A stretch of 64,000 nt of DNA, taken from Streptomyces adustus (lineage in GTDB: Bacteria; Actinomycetota; Actinomycetes; Streptomycetales; Streptomycetaceae). The notes below the pieces were generated by a model, which searched no databases, was not told the origin of the DNA, and was given only the letters and a program-made list of their open reading frames with translations. Position numbers and translations under genes: made by a program. The DNA is taken from NCBI RefSeq assembly GCF_009377175.1, contig NZ_VJZD01000001.1, positions 1 through 64,000 on the forward strand, given 5' to 3'. Below, one piece after another: positions 15,983 to 23,547 of this stretch (within the stretch, counting starts at the first letter, position 1; every line of letters begins with the position of its first letter).

Positions 15983-16861
15983 ATGCGCGCCGCGGCAGCG
16001 ATCGTCTCCCTGGTTGTCAGTGGGGCGCTCATCGTCGCGACGTCGGCTTGTGACCACGGCGGGGCGGCGTCCGCGAACGCGCACTACGGGGACTGCCAGG
16101 TGTCGGGACATTACGGGGAGTTCCACCTGTCCCCCCAGACGGCGGGCGTCCTCACGGTCCGGACGACCCTGCCCGCACCCGGCTGGTGGAACGGCAGCAC
16201 GCCGGAATCCGTCAAGAGCGGCTACGAGTACTGCATGGCCGCCAACATCGCCTACCGGTCCGGACTCGACCGGGTGAAGGTGGTGAACACCCCTTTCCCC
16301 GACATCGTGTCCGGCAAGAGCAAGGGCTTCGACCTGGCCCTGGCGCAGATCACGATCACTCCCGAGCGGAGCAAGGTCGTCGACTTCTCCGAGCCCTACC
16401 TCTCCTCGACCCTGGGAGTGCTGATCAGGGACGGCGACAAGATCAACGAGGGCAACATCCGTGAAGCCCACATCGGCGTGGCCGAGGGCACCACGGGCGA
16501 GAAGTTCGTCAAGGAACGCCTCAAGCCGACCAAGCCCGTCACCGCCTTCGCCAACGACCCGGACATGGTCACGGCGCTGGAGGAGGGCCGCATCGACGCG
16601 GTCGTCCACGACACGACGATCCTGCTGGCGTATCCCCAGAAGCGGGAAGGCAGGGTGCGCCTCGTGGGCCAGTACCGGACCGACCAGGGTTACGGCGCCC
16701 TGTACCCGAAGGGGTCACCCAACAAGCACGACGTGGACCGCATCATCAGACAGCTGATCGACGACGGGACCCTCACCAAACTGTCGGCCGTCTATCTCGG
16801 AGCCGCCTTCGGCCAGGACCCGGCCAAGATCCCGTACTTCACGGTCTCCGAAAGCTCCTGA
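15983..16861 (+). CDS. Amino-acid-type ABC solute-binding lipoprotein (orphan)
   Basis: A 292-residue exported protein. The signal peptide ends in the lipobox ATSAC, so it is a membrane-anchored lipoprotein. The mature part is a type II periplasmic-binding fold (SBP_bac_3): GKSKGFDLALAQITITPERSKVVDFSEPYLSS is the ligand-pocket signature and GVAEGTTGEKFVKE the second lobe. No permease or ATPase is adjacent, so it may work with a distant transporter or act as a sensor. GGAGGTG precedes the ATG. The 266 bp upstream (15717-15982) hold no gene that I can support. Confidence 0.88.
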   Translation: MRAAAAIVSLVVSGALIVATSACDHGGAASANAHYGDCQVSGHYGEFHLSPQTAGVLTVRTTLPAPGWWNGSTPESVKSGYEYCMAANIAYRSGLDRVKVVNTPFPDIVSGKSKGFDLALAQITITPERSKVVDFSEPYLSSTLGVLIRDGDKINEGNIREAHIGVAEGTTGEKFVKERLKPTKPVTAFANDPDMVTALEEGRIDAVVHDTTILLAYPQKREGRVRLVGQYRTDQGYGALYPKGSPNKHDVDRIIRQLIDDGTLTKLSAVYLGAAFGQDPAKIPYFTVSESS

Positions 16862-16938
16862 CCGCTCCTGACCGCTCCGGACCGCTCCGGACCGCCGCGC
16901 GCCCTCGGGGTGCACGACGGTCCGGCCTCCGTCCCGCA

Positions 16939-19734
16939 TCACAGCTCCGCCATCAGCAGACCGCTCAGGTCCCCGGGAGCTCCGGCGTGGAGCGCCTGCT
17001 CAGCCCAGATGATCTTGCCTCGGTCGGTGTATCGGGTCCCCCACCGGCGGGACAGCTGTGCGACGAGGAACAGTCCACGGCCCCCCTCGTCGGTGAAGGC
17101 GGCACGGCGCAGGTGCGGGGAGGTGCTGGAGCCGTCGGCGACCTCGCAGATCAGGCTGTCGCCGTCGCGCAGCAGCCGCAGGCCGATGGGGCTGGCTCCG
17201 TACCGGACGGCGTTCGTCACCAGTTCGCTGAGGATCAGCTCGGTCGTGAAGGCGGCCTCGCCCAGCCCCCAGGCCTCCAGCTTGCGGATGGCCTCGGCGC
17301 GGACCCGGGAGACGGCCGCGGGGTCGTGGGGCACCTCCCAGTCCGCGACCTGCTCCGGGTCGAGCAGCCGGGTGCGTGCGACGAGCAGCGCGACGTCGTC
17401 GCTCGACCTGGTGCGCAGCATCGCGTCCAGCACCACCCGGCAGGTGTCGTCGGGGGTGGCACCCTCCGCGCCGGCAAGCGCCTCCGCCAGCATGCCGAGC
17501 CCGACGTCGATGTCACGGCCGCGGGCCTCGACCAGGCCGTCGGTGTACAGGACCAGCCGGCTGTCGGCGGCCAGCAGGAGCTCGGCCGTCTCGACCGGCA
17601 GACCCGCGCCCGCTCCCAGTGGCGGGGCGACGGGGATGTCGGGGAAGGTCACGCGGCCGTCGGGCGAGACCAGTGCCGGACCGGGATGCCCGGCCCGGGC
17701 GAGAACACACTGCCCGGAGACCGGGTCGTAGACCGCGTACAGGCAGGTGGCACCGGTGACGGCCTCGATGTTGCCCTCGGCCGCCGCGTCCTGGTCGATC
17801 CGGGTGATCAGCTCGTCCAGATGCCCGAGGAGCTCGTCCGGAGGCAGGTCGAGGGCGGCGAAGTTGTGTACCGCGGTCCTCAGGCGCCCCATCGTCGCGG
17901 CGGCGTGCAGACCGTGGCCGACGACGTCGCCGACCACCAGGGCCACCCGGGCGCCCGGCAGCGGGATGACGTCGTACCAGTCGCCGCCCACCCCCGCCTG
18001 GGCGGGCAGGTACCGGTGCCCGACCTCCAGGGCGGACAGTTCGGGGAGCGCGCCGGGCAGCAGGCTGCGCTGGAGGGTGACGGCCGTGGTGTGTTCACGG
18101 GTGTAGCGGCGCGCGTTGTCGATGCACACGGCCGCCCGGGCGGCGAGTTCCTCGGCAGGGGACAGGTCGTCCGACTCGAAGGGGTCCTGCTCCGAGCGCC
18201 AGAACTCCACGACCCCCAGCAATTGGCCCCGGGCCTGGAGCGGCACCGAGATCATGGAGTGGATGCCGTAGTCGATGATCATCCGGGCCCGCTCCGGATC
18301 CTGGTCCCGCCATCCGTCGACCATGGCGAGGTGCGCCAGCAGGACCGGCCGACCGCTGGACATACAGACGGCCACGGGGTTGCCGGGCATGTAGTGCATC
18401 AGCGTCCCGACGGGATAGAGGGGCGCGCGGTCCTGGATGCCCGCGGCCGCGACGCGGCGCATCTCCATGATCGCCCCCGCCGGTTCGCTACCGCGCAGCA
18501 CGGGCTCCGCCAGCTCGATCGTGGCGAAGTCGGCGAAGCGCGGGACCGCCACCTCGGCCAGCTCCTCGGCGGTGCGCGTTATGTCGAGGGTGGTACCGAT
18601 CCGCGTGCTCGCCTCGTAGAGCAGTCGCAGGCGCCCGCCCGCCACATCCGCCCTGCCCGCGAGGGCGCGCAGCTCCGTGGTGTCGCGCAGGGTGGCCACA
18701 CTGCCACCCTTCAGACCCACCGGCCGCAGGTTGACCGCGAGCAGGACGTCCCCGGCCAGGAAGACCTCGTCCGTGACCGCCCGGCCCGAGCCCAGCAGGG
18801 CGACCAGGGCCGGGCTCAGCCCGGATTCGGCGACCGGCCTGCCCTCGGCCTCCGGCGGCAGTGCGAGCAGCCGACGCGCCTCGTCGTTGACCAGCAGCAG
18901 CGTTCCCTCACCGTCCAGAATGATCACGCCTTCGCGGACCGAGTGCAGCACCGCGTCGTGGTGCTCGTACATGCGGGTCATCTCCACCGGTCCCAGGCCC
19001 CCGGTCTGGCGCCGCAGCCGCCCGCTCACCAGTGCCGAGCCGCCCGCGGCCAGCAGCAGCGCGACACCGCCGGAGGCGAAGATCACCGGCAGCTGATCCT
19101 GCACCACGCTGGTCACCTTGTTCACCGTGACCCCCACGGTGATGAGCCCGACGGCGGTCCCCTTGTCGTCGAAGACGGCCACGGTCGAGTCGACCGCCTT
19201 GCCCAGACTGCTGTCGAACGTGGTCTGGTGGGGCTCGCCTTCGAGCGCCTGGCCGTAGGAGGTGGAGACGTGCTTGCCGATCTGATTCGGGTCCGGGTGG
19301 GTCCACCGGAAGCCGTAGGGGCTCAGCGCCACGACGTAGTCGACGCCGGTCTTCTTGCGTACGGCCTCGGCATGCGGCTGGAGTGCCGCCGTCGGGTCGT
19401 CGCTCTGCATCGCCTCCGCGGTGCCCGGGGCGTTCGCGAACGACTCCGCCGCCACCAGTGACCGTTCGCCGGCCTCCTCGATCGCGCGGTTGCGGTCCTG
19501 GAACACCAGCACCACCACGGCGGTGGCGATGAGCAGCAGGACGACCACCAGCTGCAACAGGAAGACCTGGCCGGCGACGCTGCGCGGAGTCAGCCACGAC
19601 CGCACGCGCCGGCCGACCCCTCGACGACGGGGCTCCGGGCCGGCTTCCGGCGGCACGGCCTTCGGCGGTACGGCCTTCGGCGGTACACGGCCGTCCCGTC
19701 GGCTCGCCGGGACGGATCGCCCTAGTTTGCCCAT
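16939..19734 (-). CDS. Multidomain SpoIIE-type PP2C phosphatase with Cache, PAS, GAF and HATPase domains
   Basis: A 931-residue membrane sensor phosphatase. In order: a TM helix (QVFLLQLVVVLLLIATAVVV), an extracellular CitA/DcuS-like Cache domain (about 75-205), a second TM, PAS (HSVREGVIILDGEGTLLLVND), GAF (about 385-545, RIGTTLDITRTAEELAEVA), SpoIIE/PP2C (about 560-780, QAGVGGDWYDVIPLPG, GHGLHAAATMGRLR), and a C-terminal anti-sigma-type ATPase (about 800-925, LILSELVTNAVRYG). Such proteins dephosphorylate anti-anti-sigma factors and control stress sigma factors; the extra kinase-like domain lets one protein do both jobs. The ATG at 19734 is preferred to an in-frame TTG at 19755. No partner anti-anti-sigma gene is adjacent. 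Confidence 0.93.
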   Translation of the reverse strand: MGKLGRSVPASRRDGRVPPKAVPPKAVPPEAGPEPRRRGVGRRVRSWLTPRSVAGQVFLLQLVVVLLLIATAVVVLVFQDRNRAIEEAGERSLVAAESFANAPGTAEAMQSDDPTAALQPHAEAVRKKTGVDYVVALSPYGFRWTHPDPNQIGKHVSTSYGQALEGEPHQTTFDSSLGKAVDSTVAVFDDKGTAVGLITVGVTVNKVTSVVQDQLPVIFASGGVALLLAAGGSALVSGRLRRQTGGLGPVEMTRMYEHHDAVLHSVREGVIILDGEGTLLLVNDEARRLLALPPEAEGRPVAESGLSPALVALLGSGRAVTDEVFLAGDVLLAVNLRPVGLKGGSVATLRDTTELRALAGRADVAGGRLRLLYEASTRIGTTLDITRTAEELAEVAVPRFADFATIELAEPVLRGSEPAGAIMEMRRVAAAGIQDRAPLYPVGTLMHYMPGNPVAVCMSSGRPVLLAHLAMVDGWRDQDPERARMIIDYGIHSMISVPLQARGQLLGVVEFWRSEQDPFESDDLSPAEELAARAAVCIDNARRYTREHTTAVTLQRSLLPGALPELSALEVGHRYLPAQAGVGGDWYDVIPLPGARVALVVGDVVGHGLHAAATMGRLRTAVHNFAALDLPPDELLGHLDELITRIDQDAAAEGNIEAVTGATCLYAVYDPVSGQCVLARAGHPGPALVSPDGRVTFPDIPVAPPLGAGAGLPVETAELLLAADSRLVLYTDGLVEARGRDIDVGLGMLAEALAGAEGATPDDTCRVVLDAMLRTRSSDDVALLVARTRLLDPEQVADWEVPHDPAAVSRVRAEAIRKLEAWGLGEAAFTTELILSELVTNAVRYGASPIGLRLLRDGDSLICEVADGSSTSPHLRRAAFTDEGGRGLFLVAQLSRRWGTRYTDRGKIIWAEQALHAGAPGDLSGLLMAEL

Positions 19735-19879
19735 TTTCTCAGTATCGGCGAGCAACCCGCCGGGCGCGGCTCAGGACGAACCCGGGCCGGTCCGGCCAGG
19801 CCGGACGGCACGGCCGGCGGGGGCCCTGCCCGCGCACGGACCTGGCGCGACACCTCGGCCCGCGCCGGACAGGTCCCAG

Positions 19880-20338
19880 CTAGCCGCTGATGTCGAGCGC
19901 CGTGCCGTACAGCCGGTCCACCTTCAAGCGGATGACCACCCGGCGCTCGGCAACCAGTTGCCTCAGGAACGCATCCTCGTCCTCGGGCTTCGCGGCCTGC
20001 GGGATCACCCCGAGCAGTTCCCGCCCCACCGCATCACCCGGAAGCGTCGTGGGCGCGGAGACCTCGGCCTCGCCTTCGGCGACGGCGAACGACCACACGT
20101 CCCCACCCTGCACATGCAGCGCCGCACGCGGATCGCGCCGCAGATGCCCGACCTTGATCCGGTCCGCCGTCGTCGAGAACCGCACCACCCGGGCCCCCGG
20201 GTCCCAGCTGTACAGCATGGTGGTCAAGTGCGGGTGGCCATCGCGCTTGACGGTGGCGAGCGTGCCGAACTGCTGCTTGCCCAGCAGGTCGGACAGGGAT
20301 TCGTCGGACAGTGGACGAGGCGCTGGTCCTTGGGTCAT
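19880..20338 (-). CDS. PPOX-class (pyridoxamine-phosphate-oxidase fold) flavin/F420 protein
   Basis: A 152-residue split-barrel protein. GTLATVKRDGHPHLTTMLYSWDPG, RFSTTADRIKVGHLRRDPRAALHV and a C-terminal RVVIRLKVDRLYG match the actinobacterial PPOX-class F420-dependent family. These bind FMN or F420 and act as reductases or cofactor carriers. It stands alone, 70 bp from the copper-linked DUF4396 gene in the same orientation. The specific substrate is unknown. Confidence 0.85.
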   Translation of the reverse strand: MTQGPAPRPLSDESLSDLLGKQQFGTLATVKRDGHPHLTTMLYSWDPGARVVRFSTTADRIKVGHLRRDPRAALHVQGGDVWSFAVAEGEAEVSAPTTLPGDAVGRELLGVIPQAAKPEDEDAFLRQLVAERRVVIRLKVDRLYGTALDISG

Positions 20339-20408
20339 GACGTGACCAACACCCTTGACTGCCCAGTAATTTCACGGAATCCGCAGTGTCTGGCGGTGGC
20401 CGGCGCCG

Positions 20409-20924
20409 TCAGTGGTAGGCATGCACCACCGCATGACCCCTGCCGCGGCCGATCATCCACCGGTTGACCGGTGTGGTGAGCACGAAGGCCAGAGCCAGGG
20501 ACAGCGCGAGCGAGGCCCAGAAGAGGAACTCGCCGAGGCCCGCGTCCATCGCGCCGGGCACGGCCACGATGACGGTGTTGTCGATCACTTCCATGACGGC
20601 GATGGACACGGTGTCCGCGGCCAGCGCGACCTTGAGCGCCTGGCGGAGCGGCAGCCCGGCACGCAGCACGCCACGCATGGTCAGCGCGTAGCCGAAGACG
20701 AAGGCGAGCGCGATGGAGAGGACGACCGTGGTCGCGTTGTGCAGCCCTGCGGCGGTACCGATCACCATGCCGAGGACTTCACCGATGGCGCAACCCGTCA
20801 GACAGTGCAGCGTCGCCTGCGCGGCGGCACGCCAGGACGCGCCGGAGCCATGGTGCTCGTGGTGCTCGTGGTGCTCATGGTGAGCGTGGTGCTCGCTGTG
20901 CTCGTGGTGTGCGGTGTGGTCCAT
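20409..20924 (-). CDS. Histidine-rich DUF4396 membrane protein
   Basis: A 171-residue protein with a His/Glu-rich N-terminus (HHEHHEHHEHHG, a likely metal-binding tail) followed by four predicted membrane helices matching DUF4396: TLHCLTGCAIGEVLGMVIG, VVLSIALAFVFGYALTM, a middle segment DTVSIAVMEVIDN, and LFWASLALSLALAFVL. The Cys in the first helix and conserved acidic residues in the membrane suggest metal handling. The palindrome just upstream matches CsoR copper operators, so copper-induced expression is likely. It probably sits in the cytoplasmic membrane in copper tolerance or trafficking; transport activity is not shown. Confidence 0.85.
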   Translation of the reverse strand: MDHTAHHEHSEHHAHHEHHEHHEHHGSGASWRAAAQATLHCLTGCAIGEVLGMVIGTAAGLHNATTVVLSIALAFVFGYALTMRGVLRAGLPLRQALKVALAADTVSIAVMEVIDNTVIVAVPGAMDAGLGEFLFWASLALSLALAFVLTTPVNRWMIGRGRGHAVVHAYH

Positions 20925-20968
20925 CGTCGGCCTCCCCTTTGCCGGATCGTGTGAGACATCCTAACCAC

Positions 20969-20985
20969 ATACCCCCCTGGGGTAT
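20969..20985 (-). promoter_or_regulatory. CsoR-like copper operator
   Basis: ATACCCC-CCT-GGGGTAT is a perfect palindrome with 7-bp arms. It matches the TACCC...GGGTA core of CsoR operators described in Streptomyces. On the minus strand a TAGGAT-like -10 box (20958-20963) follows directly, and the DUF4396 start lies about 35 bp beyond. Repression relieved by Cu(I) is the expected mode. No csoR gene is in the window. Confidence 0.7.
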
Positions 20986-21064
20986 TCCGTTCGATGAAGA
21001 GAGCCCGCGATTTTCTCTCCGCGGAGCCGGTCCGCGCGGTGCGGCTCGGTCACGACGCCCGCGG

Positions 21065-21211
21065 TCACCGACCCGACGAGGTCCCGCCGTCGCGCCGATC
21101 GTCGAGGCGGACGGTCAGACGGGGCCAGTGCTCGGACCGGCGCGCCAGGTCGTTCGCGGTCGGTGACCCCTGCGAGCGCACGGCTTCGTCCGGCAGGAAG
21201 CGGACGCAGGT
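21065..21211 (-). pseudogene. Possible coding remnant between DUF4396 and MFS genes
   Basis: Read on the minus strand, this stretch gives about 48 codons ending in TGA with roughly 90% G/C at third positions, the signature of real Streptomyces coding DNA. The peptide contains DEAVRSQGSPTANDLARR. No start codon or ribosome site precedes it and a stop lies shortly upstream, so it appears to be the tail of a lost gene. I recognise no family. Confidence 0.3.
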
Positions 21212-21225
21212 TGTGGGCCGCCGAC

Positions 21226-21250
21226 TTCACTGACACAAGGTGTCAGTGAA
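21226..21250 (+). promoter_or_regulatory. Perfect 25-bp palindrome upstream of the MFS gene
   Basis: TTCACTGACAC, AAG, GTGTCAGTGAA: 11-bp perfect arms around three bases, ending 18 bp before the MFS start codon. Length and symmetry are those of a TetR- or MarR-type operator; binding would block transcription or translation start of the transporter. No TetR or MarR gene is adjacent, so the cognate regulator must lie elsewhere or has been lost. Confidence 0.7.
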
Positions 21251-21268
21251 CCTCCGGACAGTGGTGCC

Positions 21269-22726
21269 ATGATCCTCAGTCACCACCCCCGCCGGGCCGA
21301 GCGGCTGCTCGTGCCCGCCGCCTTCGCCACCGCTCTCGGCAACAACGTCCAGCTCATCGTCGGGGCACTGCTGCTGATCAGGGAGCAGCAGACCATGATG
21401 GCCGTCGGCTGGCTGTTCATCGCCGTCGCCGGGCCGCAGGCCCTGCTGTCGCCGTTCTTCGGCCGGCTGGCCGACCGCTTCGACCGGCGGGCCCTGTGGA
21501 TCGGCTGCGATGTCACCAGCGCGGCGCTGGCCCTCGCGCTCCCGCTGTGGCTGGCCTGCGGTGGCGACCCGGGCTCGGGGATCTACGCCGCCAATCTGGC
21601 ACTCGCCGCGATCGGTGCCCTGTTCTTTCCGGCCAGCTCCGCGCTGATCAAGGAACGGATTCCGGCGGAGCGGCTGCGGCGATTCAACGCCCGCTACGAG
21701 ATGGGGACCCAGGCGGGAATGCTGCTGTCCGCGACGGTCGGCGGGCTGTGCGTCCAGACGTTCGGTGCCATGCCCCTGCTGATGTTCAACGCCGGGACGT
21801 TCATGGTCTCGGCGCTCTGCGTCGCCGCGGTGGGACGTCGTCAGGACCGGGTGCCCGCGGCCCCCGTCGCCGAGGAGCGGACGCCGACCAGGGCGGCTGA
21901 GCGGACGCCGCTGCGGATGCGTCATTTCATCCTGCTCTACGCCCAGGGAAGCGTGGTCGTCACCGTCTTCAACGCTCTGCTGCCCACCGCCGTGCTCAGT
22001 GAACTCCACCTGGGCGCAGGCACGTTCGGGGTCGTGGACGCTCTCGGGAGCCTCGGTTTCCTGGCGGCCACCGGCGCCTACCGCATCGTCAGCACACGCA
22101 GTACGGACCTTCGTGTCGCCGTCGTCGGATTTCTGCTCGTCAGTGTCGGCCTCGTGTTGCAGAGCCAGTTCGGGATCGCCGGATACCTCATCGGGGTGCC
22201 GCTGGGCGCGTTCTTCTTCGGGCAGGCCCGGATCGCCTCCCGGACCATGCTGATGGCCTCGGCCGACGACGCCTCGGTGGGCCGGGCCTTCGGACTGGCC
22301 AACGGCGTCGGGCTGGCGGCCACGGTCGCGGTCATGTTCCTGGTCGCAACGGTCACCGACCACACCGACACGCGCTACGGCTTCGCGGTCCTCGCCGCCC
22401 TCGCTCTGCTGGCGACCGTGTCCGCCGGGCTGCTGCTGAGGTCCCCGGCCCCCGCCCGTCCCGTCGGCCGGTACCGGTCGAGCACGGCCGCGGCCGTCTC
22501 CGCGACCTTGCGGCGCAGCTCCTCGGGGGCGAGCACCTCGATGTCCGGCCCCAGCGACAGCAGTGTGGGCACGGCCAGGTCGACCGACTCCAGCGGTACC
22601 GTCGCCAACACCCAGCCGTCACCGTCCGGCGGGCCCGCCGAGGCCTCGACGGCGCGGACCAGTACCGCGTCCAAGTGGTCCGGCAGCGCGGCGAACAGTG
22701 CCGGGGCGATGCGCACGGAGGCCTGA
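21269..22726 (+). CDS. MFS transporter with read-through C-terminal tail
   Basis: The first 390 or so residues form a 12-helix major facilitator transporter; the motif A region is FFGRLADRFDRRALW and NARYEMGTQAGMLLS is a mid-protein signature. After the last helix (AVLAALALLATVSAGLLL) the frame continues for about 95 Ser/Thr/Ala-rich residues that are antisense to the WYL regulator gene. That tail has no helix and is probably not under protein selection, so the ancestral stop has likely been lost. The palindrome directly upstream suggests inducible efflux. The substrate is unknown. Confidence 0.88.
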   Translation: MILSHHPRRAERLLVPAAFATALGNNVQLIVGALLLIREQQTMMAVGWLFIAVAGPQALLSPFFGRLADRFDRRALWIGCDVTSAALALALPLWLACGGDPGSGIYAANLALAAIGALFFPASSALIKERIPAERLRRFNARYEMGTQAGMLLSATVGGLCVQTFGAMPLLMFNAGTFMVSALCVAAVGRRQDRVPAAPVAEERTPTRAAERTPLRMRHFILLYAQGSVVVTVFNALLPTAVLSELHLGAGTFGVVDALGSLGFLAATGAYRIVSTRSTDLRVAVVGFLLVSVGLVLQSQFGIAGYLIGVPLGAFFFGQARIASRTMLMASADDASVGRAFGLANGVGLAATVAVMFLVATVTDHTDTRYGFAVLAALALLATVSAGLLLRSPAPARPVGRYRSSTAAAVSATLRRSSSGASTSMSGPSDSSVGTARSTDSSGTVANTQPSPSGGPAEASTARTSTASKWSGSAANSAGAMRTEA

Positions 22727-23436
22727 AGCCGCAGCCTGCGGGCGTCGTAGGCCGCGAGGTAGTCCTGCCAGTGGGCCATCAGGTCGAAGCCGTCGGGGCG
22801 TTCGAAGCCGTCCTCGCGCACTTCCAGGCACAGGATCGACGACACCCGATACGTGCGCACCGTACCGTCCACCGCGGCGACGAGGTACCAGACGCCCGCC
22901 TTGAGTACCAGGCCGTAGGGGTCGAGTTCACGCTCGACCTCCTGCGGCTCGGCCCAGCGGCGGTAGCGCACCCGGATCCGCCGCTGGTTCCACACGGCCT
23001 CGGCGAGGGCCACGAGAGCCGGCGGGGAGTCCTGTTCCCGGTACCAGCCGACGGCGTCGAGGTGGAAGCGCTCGCGGATCCGGCCGGCCCGGTCGCGCAG
23101 GGGCGCCGGGAGCGCCGCCGTCAGTTTCAGCTCGGCCGCCGCGAGCACCTCGCCCAGCCCCAGGTCGTCCGCCGCCCCGGGCATGCCGGCCAGGAACAGC
23201 GACTCGGCCTCGTCGGCGTGCAGTCCGGTGAGCCGGGTCCGGTAGCCGTCGAGCAGCTGGTAGCCGCCACGGTGCCCGGCGTCCCCGTAGACCGGGATGC
23301 CCGCGCTGCTCAGCGAGTCGATGTCCCGGTAGACGGTCCGGGTCGAGACACCCAGCTCCCGCGCGAGCTCGTCGGCCGTCAGCCTGCCCCGGTTCTGCAA
23401 CAGGAGAACGAGTGACAGGAGCCGGGCCGCACGCAT
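22375..23436 (-). CDS. HTH/WYL-domain transcriptional regulator (YafY family)
   Basis: A 353-residue regulator. Residues 1-60 are a DeoR-like winged helix (RLTADELARELGVSTRTVYRDIDSL), and about 140-230 hold the WYL ligand-sensing domain (VWNQRRIRVRYRRWAEPQEVERELDPYGLVLKAGVWYLVA). WYL regulators respond to nucleic-acid or small-molecule ligands. Its 3' third overlaps the convergent MFS frame by 352 bp, yet its codon bias and domain sequence are normal, so this is the constrained frame in the overlap. Confidence 0.9.
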   Translation of the reverse strand: MRAARLLSLVLLLQNRGRLTADELARELGVSTRTVYRDIDSLSSAGIPVYGDAGHRGGYQLLDGYRTRLTGLHADEAESLFLAGMPGAADDLGLGEVLAAAELKLTAALPAPLRDRAGRIRERFHLDAVGWYREQDSPPALVALAEAVWNQRRIRVRYRRWAEPQEVERELDPYGLVLKAGVWYLVAAVDGTVRTYRVSSILCLEVREDGFERPDGFDLMAHWQDYLAAYDARRLRLQASVRIAPALFAALPDHLDAVLVRAVEASAGPPDGDGWVLATVPLESVDLAVPTLLSLGPDIEVLAPEELRRKVAETAAAVLDRYRPTGRAGAGDLSSSPADTVASRARAARTAKP

Positions 23437-23547
23437 GAACGCATCATCGCAGGCCCGGGCTCTCGGTGCAGGGGCCCGGTCCGACGAGGTCTCGTCCCGC
23501 GCGGACCGACGGCACCAGCAGCCGGGGCGCGCACGGCCGGTCGGGCC

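Noticed and set aside
16987-19461. 824-codon plus-strand frame opposite the PP2C sensor gene
   Set aside because: The opposite strand encodes an unmistakable multidomain phosphatase; this frame has no motif and a composition typical of antisense in GC-rich DNA.
20961-21236. 91-residue minus-strand frame over the two operators
   Set aside because: It spans both palindromes, lacks a ribosome site and has poor codon bias compared with the neighbouring remnant frame.
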